Of a stretch of 16,556 nucleotides of DNA, positions 1 to 5,734 are shown one piece after another; positions within the stretch are counted from its first letter, which is position 1; every line of letters starts with the position of its first letter. The position numbers were made by a program, and so were the translations under genes. The DNA lies in the NCBI GenBank assembly GCA_003551805.1, contig PUNR01000137.1:1-16556 (forward strand), written 5' to 3'. Under the pieces are notes generated by a model. The model did not search any database. It was not told the origin of the DNA and worked only from the letters and a program-made list of their open reading frames with translations. Origin of the DNA: Loktanella sp. Its GTDB lineage: Bacteria; Pseudomonadota; Alphaproteobacteria; Rhodobacterales; Rhodobacteraceae.

Positions 1-385
1 CAAAACAAAAATCAGCGCCTACGACGACATGCACCAGCCCAAGCTGGTCGTGGATAACATTTTGCGCAAATTCGCGGGGTGTCAGACTTGCAAGGGCGGC
101 GTTGAACGGCACTTCGTACAATTTCTCGACCCCCAGCTTGGCTAGGCGGTTGGCGCGGGCTTCGGCGTTCATCAGGCGAAAGGGGCCGGTGTCGCGCCCG
201 AAATAGCTGCGCGGATGGGGTTCAAATGTCATGATACCCAAGGGGGCGCTGGCAGTTTGGGCCGCCTGCCGCGTCAGGTCGATCACCGCGCGGTGGCCCA
301 GGTGCACGCCGTCGAAATTGCCGATGGCGGCGGCGGCACCACGGTCGGTCGGGTCAATGAAAACGCTGTCGCGGATGATCTGCAT
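1..385 (-). CDS. ribF: Bifunctional riboflavin kinase / FAD synthetase (RibF), N-terminal part only
   Basis: RibF phosphorylates riboflavin to FMN and then adenylylates FMN to FAD in the cytoplasm. Only the first 128 codons are present; the gene runs off the left edge, so the C-terminal riboflavin kinase domain is not seen. The visible part is the FAD-synthetase nucleotidyltransferase domain: the signature GNFDGVHLGH at residues 22-31, which carries the HxGH-type nucleotide-binding motif, then TFEPHPRSYF at 53-62 and GADFCF at the window edge. The start ATG (383-385) gives an N-terminus MQIIRD typical of the family. No clear Shine-Dalgarno precedes it; instead a small GC hairpin lies 13 bases upstream. 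The maoC stop is 36 bases upstream, so it is probably transcribed from the maoC promoter. Family assignment is firm. Confidence 0.93.
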   Translation of the reverse strand, partial: MQIIRDSVFIDPTDRGAAAAIGNFDGVHLGHRAVIDLTRQAAQTASAPLGIMTFEPHPRSYFGRDTGPFRLMNAEARANRLAKLGVEKLYEVPFNAALASLTPREFAQNVIHDQLGLVHVVVGADFCF

Positions 386-398
386 AAAGCTGCGTAAC

Positions 399-412
399 CC
401 GCCCGCAGGCGG
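399..412 (-). other. Small GC-rich hairpin between maoC stop and ribF start
   Basis: Bases 399-403 (CCGCC) and 408-412 (GGCGG) are perfect complements separated by a four-base loop. The element fills most of the 36-base gap between maoC and ribF and ends 13 bases before the ribF ATG, in the area where a ribosome binding site would sit. No T-run follows it in the transcribed direction, so it does not look like a normal intrinsic terminator. It could modulate ribF translation or mRNA stability, or be chance in GC-rich DNA. Confidence 0.3.
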
Positions 413-421
413 CGTGCAAGA

Positions 422-865
422 TCAGTCGAACTTGCGCGACGGGGCCAGCACGACGGCGTCGCCTGTCAGTACCTTTTTGTCATTCACGATGCAGCGGGTG
501 TTCATGGTCACGCGGCGGCGGGAATGGTCGATGTCGGTCACCTCGACCTCTGCCGTGACCAGATCGCCTGGGCGGACGGGGGCAAGGAATTTCAGGCTTT
601 GCCCCAGATAAACCGTGCCATGACCGGGCAATTGTTCGCCGATGACCGCAGACACCAGCCCTGCGGTCAGCATCCCATGCGCGATGCGGCCACCAAAGAT
701 GGTGTCTTGCGCATAATCTTCATCAAGATGGACAGGGTTCCGGTCGGTCGACACTTCGGCAAACAATTCGATATCGCGGTCGGTGATGACCTTGGACAGG
801 GACCGGATCATGCCGATTTCGATATCTTCAATGCAGATCGTGCCGCGCGGTTGATTGTCCAACAT
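422..865 (-). CDS. MaoC-family (R)-specific enoyl-CoA hydratase-like dehydratase
   Basis: This 147-residue single hot-dog protein belongs to the MaoC/PhaJ family, whose members hydrate trans-2-enoyl-CoA to (R)-3-hydroxyacyl-CoA. The hydratase motif is present at residues 39-48 (STDRNPVHLD), with the expected catalytic Asp41 and His46, followed by the conserved FGGRIAHGM segment that shapes the active-site loop. Residues 85-102 (GQSLKFLAPVRPGD) match the conserved central strand region. Length is normal for the single-domain members. The ATG at 863-865 has an AAGGA ribosome binding site at 872-876, six bases away. It lies downstream of the HAD gene and upstream of ribF. Its true acyl-CoA substrate cannot be read from sequence; a role in fatty acid or polyhydroxyalkanoate metabolism is inference. 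Confidence 0.9.
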   Translation of the reverse strand: MLDNQPRGTICIEDIEIGMIRSLSKVITDRDIELFAEVSTDRNPVHLDEDYAQDTIFGGRIAHGMLTAGLVSAVIGEQLPGHGTVYLGQSLKFLAPVRPGDLVTAEVEVTDIDHSRRRVTMNTRCIVNDKKVLTGDAVVLAPSRKFD

Positions 866-901
866 TTCCGGTCCTTCGGTAACAAAAAATCAGCTATCAG
901 A

Positions 902-929
902 TAGATATTGAAATTTTATTACTTTGCAA
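902..929 (-). promoter_or_regulatory. Putative sigma-70-type promoter for maoC-ribF
   Basis: On the minus strand TTGCAA (924-929) is followed after 16 bases by TATCTA (902-907), giving a predicted start near 895 and a leader of about 30 bases containing the AAGGA site of maoC. The surrounding 85-base gap is clearly more AT-rich than the neighbouring genes, which supports a regulatory role. It would let maoC and ribF be expressed apart from the upstream HAD and ppaC genes. Confidence 0.5.
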
Positions 930-951
930 ACGCAGAAAGATCAAGCGATTC

Positions 952-1827
952 CTACCGTAAGAACCCGATCGCATAGGTGGCTGTGGTCTGGGCCTTGTGC
1001 AAAAACGCCTGTAATGCGACGGGATCAGGCTGGTCTTTGGTCTGTGTCTCGGTCGCGGCCAGACCGCCGGTGATGAACAGCACGTCGATCTGTTCCTGCA
1101 CGCCGCCCAGCACGTCGGTATGCACGCCGTCGCCGATGGCGATGATGCGCGGGTCCTCGGGCAGGTCGTCCAGTTTTTCCATGCGGCGGCGCGCCAGATC
1201 ATAGATCGGCGGATGCGGCTTGCCGAAATAAAGACTTTCACCGCCCATTTCGGTATAAAGTGCCGCCAAAGCACCGGCGCACCATTCGCGCACCTCGCCC
1301 CGGTCCACGACGATATCGGGGTTGGCGCAAAGCAGTTTCAGGCCCTTTTGCTTGGCATAAAGGAAATCAGGCCGGTTCACAGCAGGATCGGCCAACGGAT
1401 CAAACGGGCCGCAGCAGACGATGCCTTCGGCTTCGGCCAATGGCACGGGCTGGATGTTCACCGGATTGTCGATGATCCGCAGCGGTTGCAGGAAATCATC
1501 ATCACGAGGGCTTTCGCCCATGAAATAGATCTTTTCGCCCACGATCCCGCGAAACATGGCCGCGCGCGCGCTGTCACCGGACGTAGCGATCGCATCCCAG
1601 CAATCTTCTGGCACGCCCATGTCGAAAATCTGCCGCGCCACGGATTCCCATGGGCGCGGCGAATTGGTGACCAGCACGACCTTACCCCCGCCTGCGCGGA
1701 AGGCCTGCATGGCGTTCACCGCATCAGGAAAGGCGGTGATGCCGTTATGCATACAGCCCCAAAGATCGACAAAGGCCACGTCATATTGGTCCGCAATTGC
1801 GGCGAAATTGTCGATGATCTGGGTCAT
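952..1827 (-). CDS. HAD-superfamily class IIA protein, TIGR01459 type
   Basis: This 291-residue protein resembles the NagD-like class IIA haloacid dehalogenase superfamily, specifically the uncharacterised subgroup TIGR01459. Motif I is at residues 20-29 (VDLWGCMHNG), with nucleophile Asp21. The second acidic residue of the usual DxD is replaced by Trp23. Motif II is VTNSP at 53-57, the motif III lysine lies in FGKPHPP, and motif IV is GDGVHTD with both metal-binding acids. The class IIA cap lies between motifs II and III. No signal peptide is present, so it is cytosolic. Its start is nine bases after the ppaC stop, indicating one transcript with ppaC. No strong Shine-Dalgarno is visible. A phosphatase role is only a family-level guess, since the general acid/base Asp is missing. 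Confidence 0.88.
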   Translation of the reverse strand: MTQIIDNFAAIADQYDVAFVDLWGCMHNGITAFPDAVNAMQAFRAGGGKVVLVTNSPRPWESVARQIFDMGVPEDCWDAIATSGDSARAAMFRGIVGEKIYFMGESPRDDDFLQPLRIIDNPVNIQPVPLAEAEGIVCCGPFDPLADPAVNRPDFLYAKQKGLKLLCANPDIVVDRGEVREWCAGALAALYTEMGGESLYFGKPHPPIYDLARRRMEKLDDLPEDPRIIAIGDGVHTDVLGGVQEQIDVLFITGGLAATETQTKDQPDPVALQAFLHKAQTTATYAIGFLR

Positions 1828-1836
1828 GGCTGGCTT

Positions 1837-2754
1837 TCAGAGTTTCAGGGCAGGAATGATCTGCAATTTGCGGCTCATGACGCCGGGCAGCACGACACTG
1901 TCACCTGTGACCGTCGCGTCAAAGGATTTTTCCGCCAGCGTTTTGGTCAGATCGTTGGGGATCAGCATGGTCGCTTCTTCGTTCAGGATATCGACGACGA
2001 AAAGCAGCACTTGATCGACGCCATCTTCTGTCGCGACCTGTGGCATGGCGGCGACCAGCGCATCCTTGCGGTCGAGGATTGCTTTGGGCGAAGTGGTTTC
2101 CAGCACCGAGACACGGAATTTGGTGTCACCTACAGCGTATTCCTTGCTGTCCATGCGCAGCAGTTCAGCGTCGGAAAAAGCTGATACATCCGATTTCGCG
2201 GCGAACATGTCATCGGCATAGGCTTTGAGGTCGATCCCCAGATCGGCGGCCAATGTTTCAGCCAGTTCCTGATCCACCGGCGTGGTGGTCGGTGACCGGA
2301 AGGCCAGCGTGTCGGACAGAATGCAGGACAGCATCAGGCCCTTGACGGCCTCTGGCATGTGGCTGGCGTGGTCGCCCATCATCTGGTGCATGATCGTGGC
2401 TGTGCAGGCCAGAGGGCGGATGGTGATGTTGATCGGCGCTTTGGTTTCCAAGCCGCCCACCAGTTTGTGGTGGTCGATGATCGCCACGACATCCGCCTTG
2501 TTTATCCCTGCGGGCAATTCGGCAGGGTTGTTGGTATCCACGATCACACATTTCTGGTCGGCTTCGACATCGGCGATGATTTCAGGCAGATTGAAACCCC
2601 AGCGTTTGGCGACAAAGGTTGCCTCGGTGTTGGGCTGGCCCAAAAGGACGGCTTTGGCCGCGATGCCGGTGTGGTTCAGGAACCATTCCCAGATCAGCGG
2701 TGATCCGGTGCTGTCGGTGTCGGGGGATTTGTGGCCAAAAACGAGCGTTGTCAT
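1837..2754 (-). CDS. ppaC: Manganese-dependent inorganic pyrophosphatase (family II, DHH)
   Basis: The enzyme hydrolyses pyrophosphate to two phosphates, pulling biosynthetic reactions forward. With the start at 2754 the product has 305 residues, close to family norm. Metal ligands are all visible: His8, Asp12 and Asp14 in GHKSPDTDS (7-15), Asp73 in VDTNNPAELP, and the DHH signature Asp94-His95-His96. The C-terminal DHHA2 domain ends with the substrate-binding SRK at 294-296. The reading frame stays open up to 2826, but MTTLVFGHKS is the usual N-terminus and the predicted transcript starts near 2782, which excludes the longest form. An ATG at 2769 is a possible alternative. Neither has an obvious Shine-Dalgarno. 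It heads the transcript into the HAD gene. Confidence 0.95.
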   Translation of the reverse strand: MTTLVFGHKSPDTDSTGSPLIWEWFLNHTGIAAKAVLLGQPNTEATFVAKRWGFNLPEIIADVEADQKCVIVDTNNPAELPAGINKADVVAIIDHHKLVGGLETKAPINITIRPLACTATIMHQMMGDHASHMPEAVKGLMLSCILSDTLAFRSPTTTPVDQELAETLAADLGIDLKAYADDMFAAKSDVSAFSDAELLRMDSKEYAVGDTKFRVSVLETTSPKAILDRKDALVAAMPQVATEDGVDQVLLFVVDILNEEATMLIPNDLTKTLAEKSFDATVTGDSVVLPGVMSRKLQIIPALKL

Positions 2755-2788
2755 GGTGGGGGCTTTCATTGGATGCGAGTTTGGCCCG

Positions 2789-2817
2789 TATATAGAAGCC
2801 AAGACAGGCCCTGTCAC
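2789..2817 (-). promoter_or_regulatory. Putative promoter for ppaC
   Basis: On the minus strand GTGACA (2812-2817, five of six consensus bases) is separated by 17 bases from TATATA (2789-2794). The predicted start is near 2782, giving a leader of about 28 bases to the ppaC ATG at 2754. Its -35 box overlaps that of the opposite promoter for the DUF2161 gene. Confidence 0.6.
2803..2815. promoter_or_regulatory. Inverted repeat inside the divergent promoter region
   Basis: GACAGG (2803-2808) and CCTGTC (2810-2815) form a perfect 6+1+6 palindrome. It covers part of the spacer of the ppaC promoter and reaches the shared -35 bases, a good position for a regulator that would block both directions. 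No regulator gene for it is evident here, so operator function is inference. Confidence 0.35.
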
Positions 2818-2839
2818 CCCATCCAATCTTTGTTATATT
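2811..2839 (+). promoter_or_regulatory. Putative promoter for the DUF2161 gene
   Basis: CTGTCA (2811-2816) and TATATT (2834-2839) are separated by 17 bases. The predicted start lies near 2846, leaving a leader of about 26 bases to the ATG at 2872. The -35 box shares bases 2812-2816 with the -35 of the ppaC promoter, so two polymerases could hardly bind together. Confidence 0.5.
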
Positions 2840-2871
2840 CGCGCTTCATGACACCAGTGCAGGTTTTTGCC

Positions 2872-3552
2872 ATGCCCCCGACGCCAAAGGCCCGATTACG
2901 CGAGGCGGACCTGTACCCCCCGGTCAAAGCCTATTTGCAAAGGCAAGGATATGACGTCAAAGGCGAGGTGGGTGCAGCCGATATCGCGGCACGGCGGGGA
3001 GAAGATCTGCTGGTGGTGGAACTGAAGCTAGGGTTTTCGTTAACCCTGCTGCAGCAGGCGGTTGAACGGCTGGCACTGACCGATCTGGTTTATGTGGCCG
3101 TGCCTGCGGGCGGGCGGGCCAAGGCGCTGGCGGCGAATGTGAAGATCGCGCGCCGGATCGGGTTTGGCGTCATGACTGTGCGGTTGCGTGACGGATTTGT
3201 CGAGGTGCTTGCTGATCCCGGCCCCTATGCCGCCAAGCTGTCAAAACCCAAACGCGCGCGCCTGCTGCGTGCTTTTGACAGGCTGCAAGGTGATCCGAAT
3301 GCGGGCGGCGCGACCCGCCACGGTATCGTCACCGGCTACCGGCAGGACGCCTTGCGCTGTGCGCGGTTTCTGGCAGTGCATGGCCCGTCGCAAGGTGCCA
3401 AAGTCAAGCAATGGGCCGAGGTGCCACAAGCCACCCAGATTATGGCCGCCGATCACTACGGCTGGTTTTGCCGTGGCGCGCGCGGGGTGTACGACCTCAC
3501 ACCCGCAGGCCGCCAAGGGCTGGCGGATTTCGGGGATGACGGGGCAGCATAG
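2872..3552 (+). CDS. DUF2161 protein, putative PD-(D/E)XK nuclease fold
   Basis: This 226-residue protein matches the DUF2161 family, annotated as a putative PD-(D/E)XK-type phosphodiesterase. The nuclease-like core is visible: Asp37 in GAADIAARR and Glu50-x-Lys52 in VVELK, with an upstream Glu32 and a following helix (LLQQAVERL), the order expected of this fold. The region after about residue 135 (ARLLRAFDRL onward), rich in basic residues and ending in YDLTPAGRQGL, resembles a winged-helix-like DNA-binding tail. An ATG at 2848 is in frame, but it would sit at the predicted transcript start. ATG 2872 has CAGGT at 2860-2864 and gives the family-like N-terminus leading into LYPPVKAYL. It stands alone with no restriction or defence partner. 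The substrate is unknown. Confidence 0.85.
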   Translation: MPPTPKARLREADLYPPVKAYLQRQGYDVKGEVGAADIAARRGEDLLVVELKLGFSLTLLQQAVERLALTDLVYVAVPAGGRAKALAANVKIARRIGFGVMTVRLRDGFVEVLADPGPYAAKLSKPKRARLLRAFDRLQGDPNAGGATRHGIVTGYRQDALRCARFLAVHGPSQGAKVKQWAEVPQATQIMAADHYGWFCRGARGVYDLTPAGRQGLADFGDDGAA

Positions 3553-3556
3553 AAAA

Positions 3557-3582
3557 GATTCGAGCCTCCGGCGGGGATATTT
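3557..3582 (+). repeat. Roseobacter-type intergenic motif, possible weak terminator
   Basis: The 48-base gap between the convergent DUF2161 and TraB genes contains GCCTCCGGCGGGGATATTT (3564-3582). CCTC (3565-3568) can pair with GGGG (3573-3576), one pair being a T-G wobble, around a CGGC loop, followed by ATATTT. From memory, near-identical strings recur between genes in many Rhodobacteraceae genomes. That supports the taxonomic reading and suggests a shared terminator or protein-binding element. Only one copy was noticed in this window. Confidence 0.45.
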
Positions 3583-3600
3583 ACACTCGGACGATGATGG

Positions 3601-4593
3601 TCAGTAGCGTCTTTGCAGATCCCAGCCGTCATTTTCTAACAATTGCAGCACGCCATATTCGCCGATCAGGTGGGCCGCGCCGAAAGCTGCGACAATCGTG
3701 TCGTGGTCGTCCATCGCCTGTGCGATGACCGGCATCCAGTCGCGGTTGCGCTGGTTCAGCAGAGCCTCTTCCATTTCCGCGAAAAGGGCGGCACCGGTTT
3801 CCGGGTCAAGGCCGGGCAAATCGTTGACAGCCAGCCGCGACATTTCCCACAGCCGCGCGATCTGCCCGCTGAAATAGCTGTCCAGCATGGCCACGAATTG
3901 CTGTTGCTGGGTTTCGGGGCTGATCAGGCTAAGGCGGAGCATGTCGATCTGGTCGTCCATCGTTCCGGTCTGAAAGAAGTCGAACAGGGTGGTATAGGGT
4001 TCAAGCGCGCGCATCGGTACGTCGCTGTCGCGGGCAAGCCGGCTGATCAGCCCGTCCAGCCCCTCTATTCCGCTCGCCAGTTCGGCCATCGCGCAAGGCG
4101 GGATTGCCATCAGCAGCGATAGATACCAGGGTTGCATCTGTGCCGCCATAAAGCCCGGTACACCGCGTTCGGATGATGCTTGCGACAACAGCGCCCAAGT
4201 TTCCTCGTCCAGCAAATCAGGCAGGGTCGGGCCGTCGGTGATCATGAACATGGCGGGGTCTTCGACCATCAGCGCCTCGAGCGCGCGCTGGTCGTCAGGG
4301 GTTGCTTCGAGAAGGACCAGTTCGGCGCCCATCACGTCTTCGGCTATCATGTCGTAGATCGGGACAAGGCGGGGGTCAAAGATATGCATCGTGCCGACCA
4401 CCGTGATTGCCTGATCGCCACGGGTGGCATCCCAGATTAGCCCTTCGGGATAGGGCAGGGCGCTGGCTGCGGCGTCAATTTGTGCAATCTGGCTGTCGTC
4501 CAGCAGGTCGAAATAGCTGGTGCCGACACATTGCGCAGCGGCATGGCTGGCAGTCAGCATAAGGGCGGCAGCGGTGATGGCGCGTCTGAGCAT
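3601..4593 (-). CDS. TraB/GumN family protein, exported
   Basis: This 330-residue protein belongs to the TraB/GumN (Tiki-like) family, which includes putative metalloproteases of the envelope. The family hallmarks sit at the two ends: VVGTMHIF near residues 65-72 with His70, Glu96 in VLLEA, and FGAAHLIGEYG at 304-314 with His308, before a terminal LLENDGW. The N-terminus MLRRAITAAALMLTASHAAA, followed by QCVG, is a signal peptide with a likely signal peptidase I site after residue 20, so the product should be periplasmic. The frame is open further upstream to 4758, but ATG 4593 has an excellent GAAGGA site seven bases upstream and begins the signal peptide. The role in this bacterium is unknown; haem or pheromone-related functions of distant relatives should not be transferred. 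Confidence 0.9.
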   Translation of the reverse strand: MLRRAITAAALMLTASHAAAQCVGTSYFDLLDDSQIAQIDAAASALPYPEGLIWDATRGDQAITVVGTMHIFDPRLVPIYDMIAEDVMGAELVLLEATPDDQRALEALMVEDPAMFMITDGPTLPDLLDEETWALLSQASSERGVPGFMAAQMQPWYLSLLMAIPPCAMAELASGIEGLDGLISRLARDSDVPMRALEPYTTLFDFFQTGTMDDQIDMLRLSLISPETQQQQFVAMLDSYFSGQIARLWEMSRLAVNDLPGLDPETGAALFAEMEEALLNQRNRDWMPVIAQAMDDHDTIVAAFGAAHLIGEYGVLQLLENDGWDLQRRY

Positions 4594-4702
4594 CGGCAAT
4601 TCCTTCGGGTTGTGCGCTGGCAAAGTGGAACACCCGCGAGGTCCGGTCAATCCCGGAGCATGTTTGTAGAACAAGTTATAGTGATCCTGCGCCACTGCCT
4701 GC

Positions 4703-4730
4703 TTGACAATATGTGGCAGCGGCTTTGCAT
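4703..4730 (+). promoter_or_regulatory. Possible promoter for the DUF2125 gene
   Basis: A perfect TTGACA (4703-4708) lies in the 163-base divergent gap, followed after 16 bases by a poor -10 candidate TTGCAT (4725-4730). In alphaproteobacteria the -35 box is often the better conserved of the two. The predicted start near 4737 would leave a leader of about 20 bases with the AGAGG site. No convincing promoter was found for the TraB gene in the other direction. Confidence 0.35.
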
Positions 4731-4734
4731 GGCA

Positions 4735-4746
4735 TTGTGAACACAA
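4735..4746. repeat. Short inverted repeat upstream of the DUF2125 gene
   Basis: TTGTG and CACAA flank a two-base AA spacer, directly before the AGAGG ribosome binding site. It might be an operator over the transcription start or a small hairpin near the ribosome site. Arms of five bases could also arise by chance. Confidence 0.25.
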
Positions 4747-4756
4747 GAGGCTACGC

Positions 4757-5734
4757 ATGCGGCGGGTTCTTTCATTGCTGGTCTGGGGGGCGCTGCTTTA
4801 CAGCGGCTATTGGTTTGCGGGATCGCAAGCCTTGCAGCATGGTGCCCAAAGTGCGGCTGTCGCGCTGGCAGAAGACGGGGTCGATCTGGACTATGGGTCT
4901 GTGACTGTCGCCGGATATCCGGCACGTTTCGACATGGCGCTGGCCGATGTCAGTGCTTCGGCAGCCGGCTGGGGGTGGCATGCGCCATCCTTGCGCATAG
5001 AGGCAGACAGCTATCGTCCGCTTTCGGTCAACCTGACCTTTCCGCAGGAACAGCGCGTCACCTTTGCTGGACAAAGCTTTCAGGTGCGTTCTGACAACTG
5101 GCAGGCGGATGCATCGGTCAGGCCCAACGCGATGCTGTCATTTGATCGCGGTCAGGTCCGGATGGGCCGGACCGAGGTTGTTTCGGATCAAGGCTGGCAA
5201 ATGGGACTTGCGCGGCTTGATGCCAGCCTTGCTTTGGTCGGCGGGCAAGGTGCTAGCTATGACGCGAGGCTGGATGCCGAACAGATTGATCTGCCTGCTG
5301 ACTTGCGCGAAAGGATCGACCCTGCCGGCAGGTTGGGCCCGCACGTTGCGGCAGTCAACGGCGCGGCGCGATTGACGCTGGCGCGCCCGCTGGACCGTGA
5401 CCTGCAGGGCCGGTTGCCTGATCTGGACAATATCGCGCTGGATGACCTGCGTCTTGATTGGGGCCCTGTCAGCGTGCAGCTGACCGGAGATATCGCGATT
5501 GACCGTGCCGGTATGCCCACAGGCCAGATGACGCTGCGCACCCGCCAATGGCAAGCCGTGGTCGATGTGCTGACCGGTGCCGGCATCATTGATGCGCGGA
5601 TTGCGGATACTGTGACGCGCTTGGCCAGCTATATGGCCGATGCTGACGGGTTGTTGACTGTTCCGGTGGCGTTTCAAGACGGGGTGACGCTGGTCGGTCT
5701 TGTACCGGTGGGCCCAGCACCGCGCTTGCGTTAG
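4757..5734 (+). CDS. DUF2125 domain protein, membrane-anchored periplasmic
   Basis: This 325-residue protein matches the alphaproteobacterial DUF2125 family, whose function is not known. Residues 4-22 (VLSLLVWGALLYSGYWFAG) form one N-terminal membrane segment, and the rest is a soluble part expected in the periplasm. It is rich in alternating beta-type segments such as DYGSVTVAGYPARFDMALADV (from about residue 44), in the manner of AsmA/TamB-like beta proteins; that resemblance is an impression only. ATG 4757 is chosen because AGAGG (4746-4750) lies six bases upstream and the membrane segment follows directly, although the frame is open from 4703. The gene is divergent from the TraB gene. Its TAG stop shares bases with the stop of the convergent ycjF-like gene, so no terminator separates them. 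Confidence 0.88.
   Translation: MRRVLSLLVWGALLYSGYWFAGSQALQHGAQSAAVALAEDGVDLDYGSVTVAGYPARFDMALADVSASAAGWGWHAPSLRIEADSYRPLSVNLTFPQEQRVTFAGQSFQVRSDNWQADASVRPNAMLSFDRGQVRMGRTEVVSDQGWQMGLARLDASLALVGGQGASYDARLDAEQIDLPADLRERIDPAGRLGPHVAAVNGAARLTLARPLDRDLQGRLPDLDNIALDDLRLDWGPVSVQLTGDIAIDRAGMPTGQMTLRTRQWQAVVDVLTGAGIIDARIADTVTRLASYMADADGLLTVPVAFQDGVTLVGLVPVGPAPRLR

Noticed and set aside
386..421. FMN riboswitch upstream of ribF
   Set aside because: The gap is only 36 bases, far too short, and shows none of the conserved aptamer blocks.
1120..2184. Plus-strand open frame of 354 codons across the HAD gene and ppaC
   Set aside because: Spans two well-supported opposite-strand genes and their junction, with a His- and Arg-rich composition typical of antisense translation.
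2731..2871. Longer start for the DUF2161 protein
   Set aside because: It would begin inside ppaC and run through both predicted promoters; family-like sequence begins after the later ATG.
2872..3552. Restriction or defence island around the nuclease-like gene
   Set aside because: Neighbours are a pyrophosphatase and a TraB/GumN protein; no methylase, helicase, toxin or mobile element is present.
4594..4758. N-terminal extension of the TraB/GumN protein
   Set aside because: The ATG at 4593 has a strong ribosome site and begins a normal signal peptide; the extension would cover the divergent promoter region.
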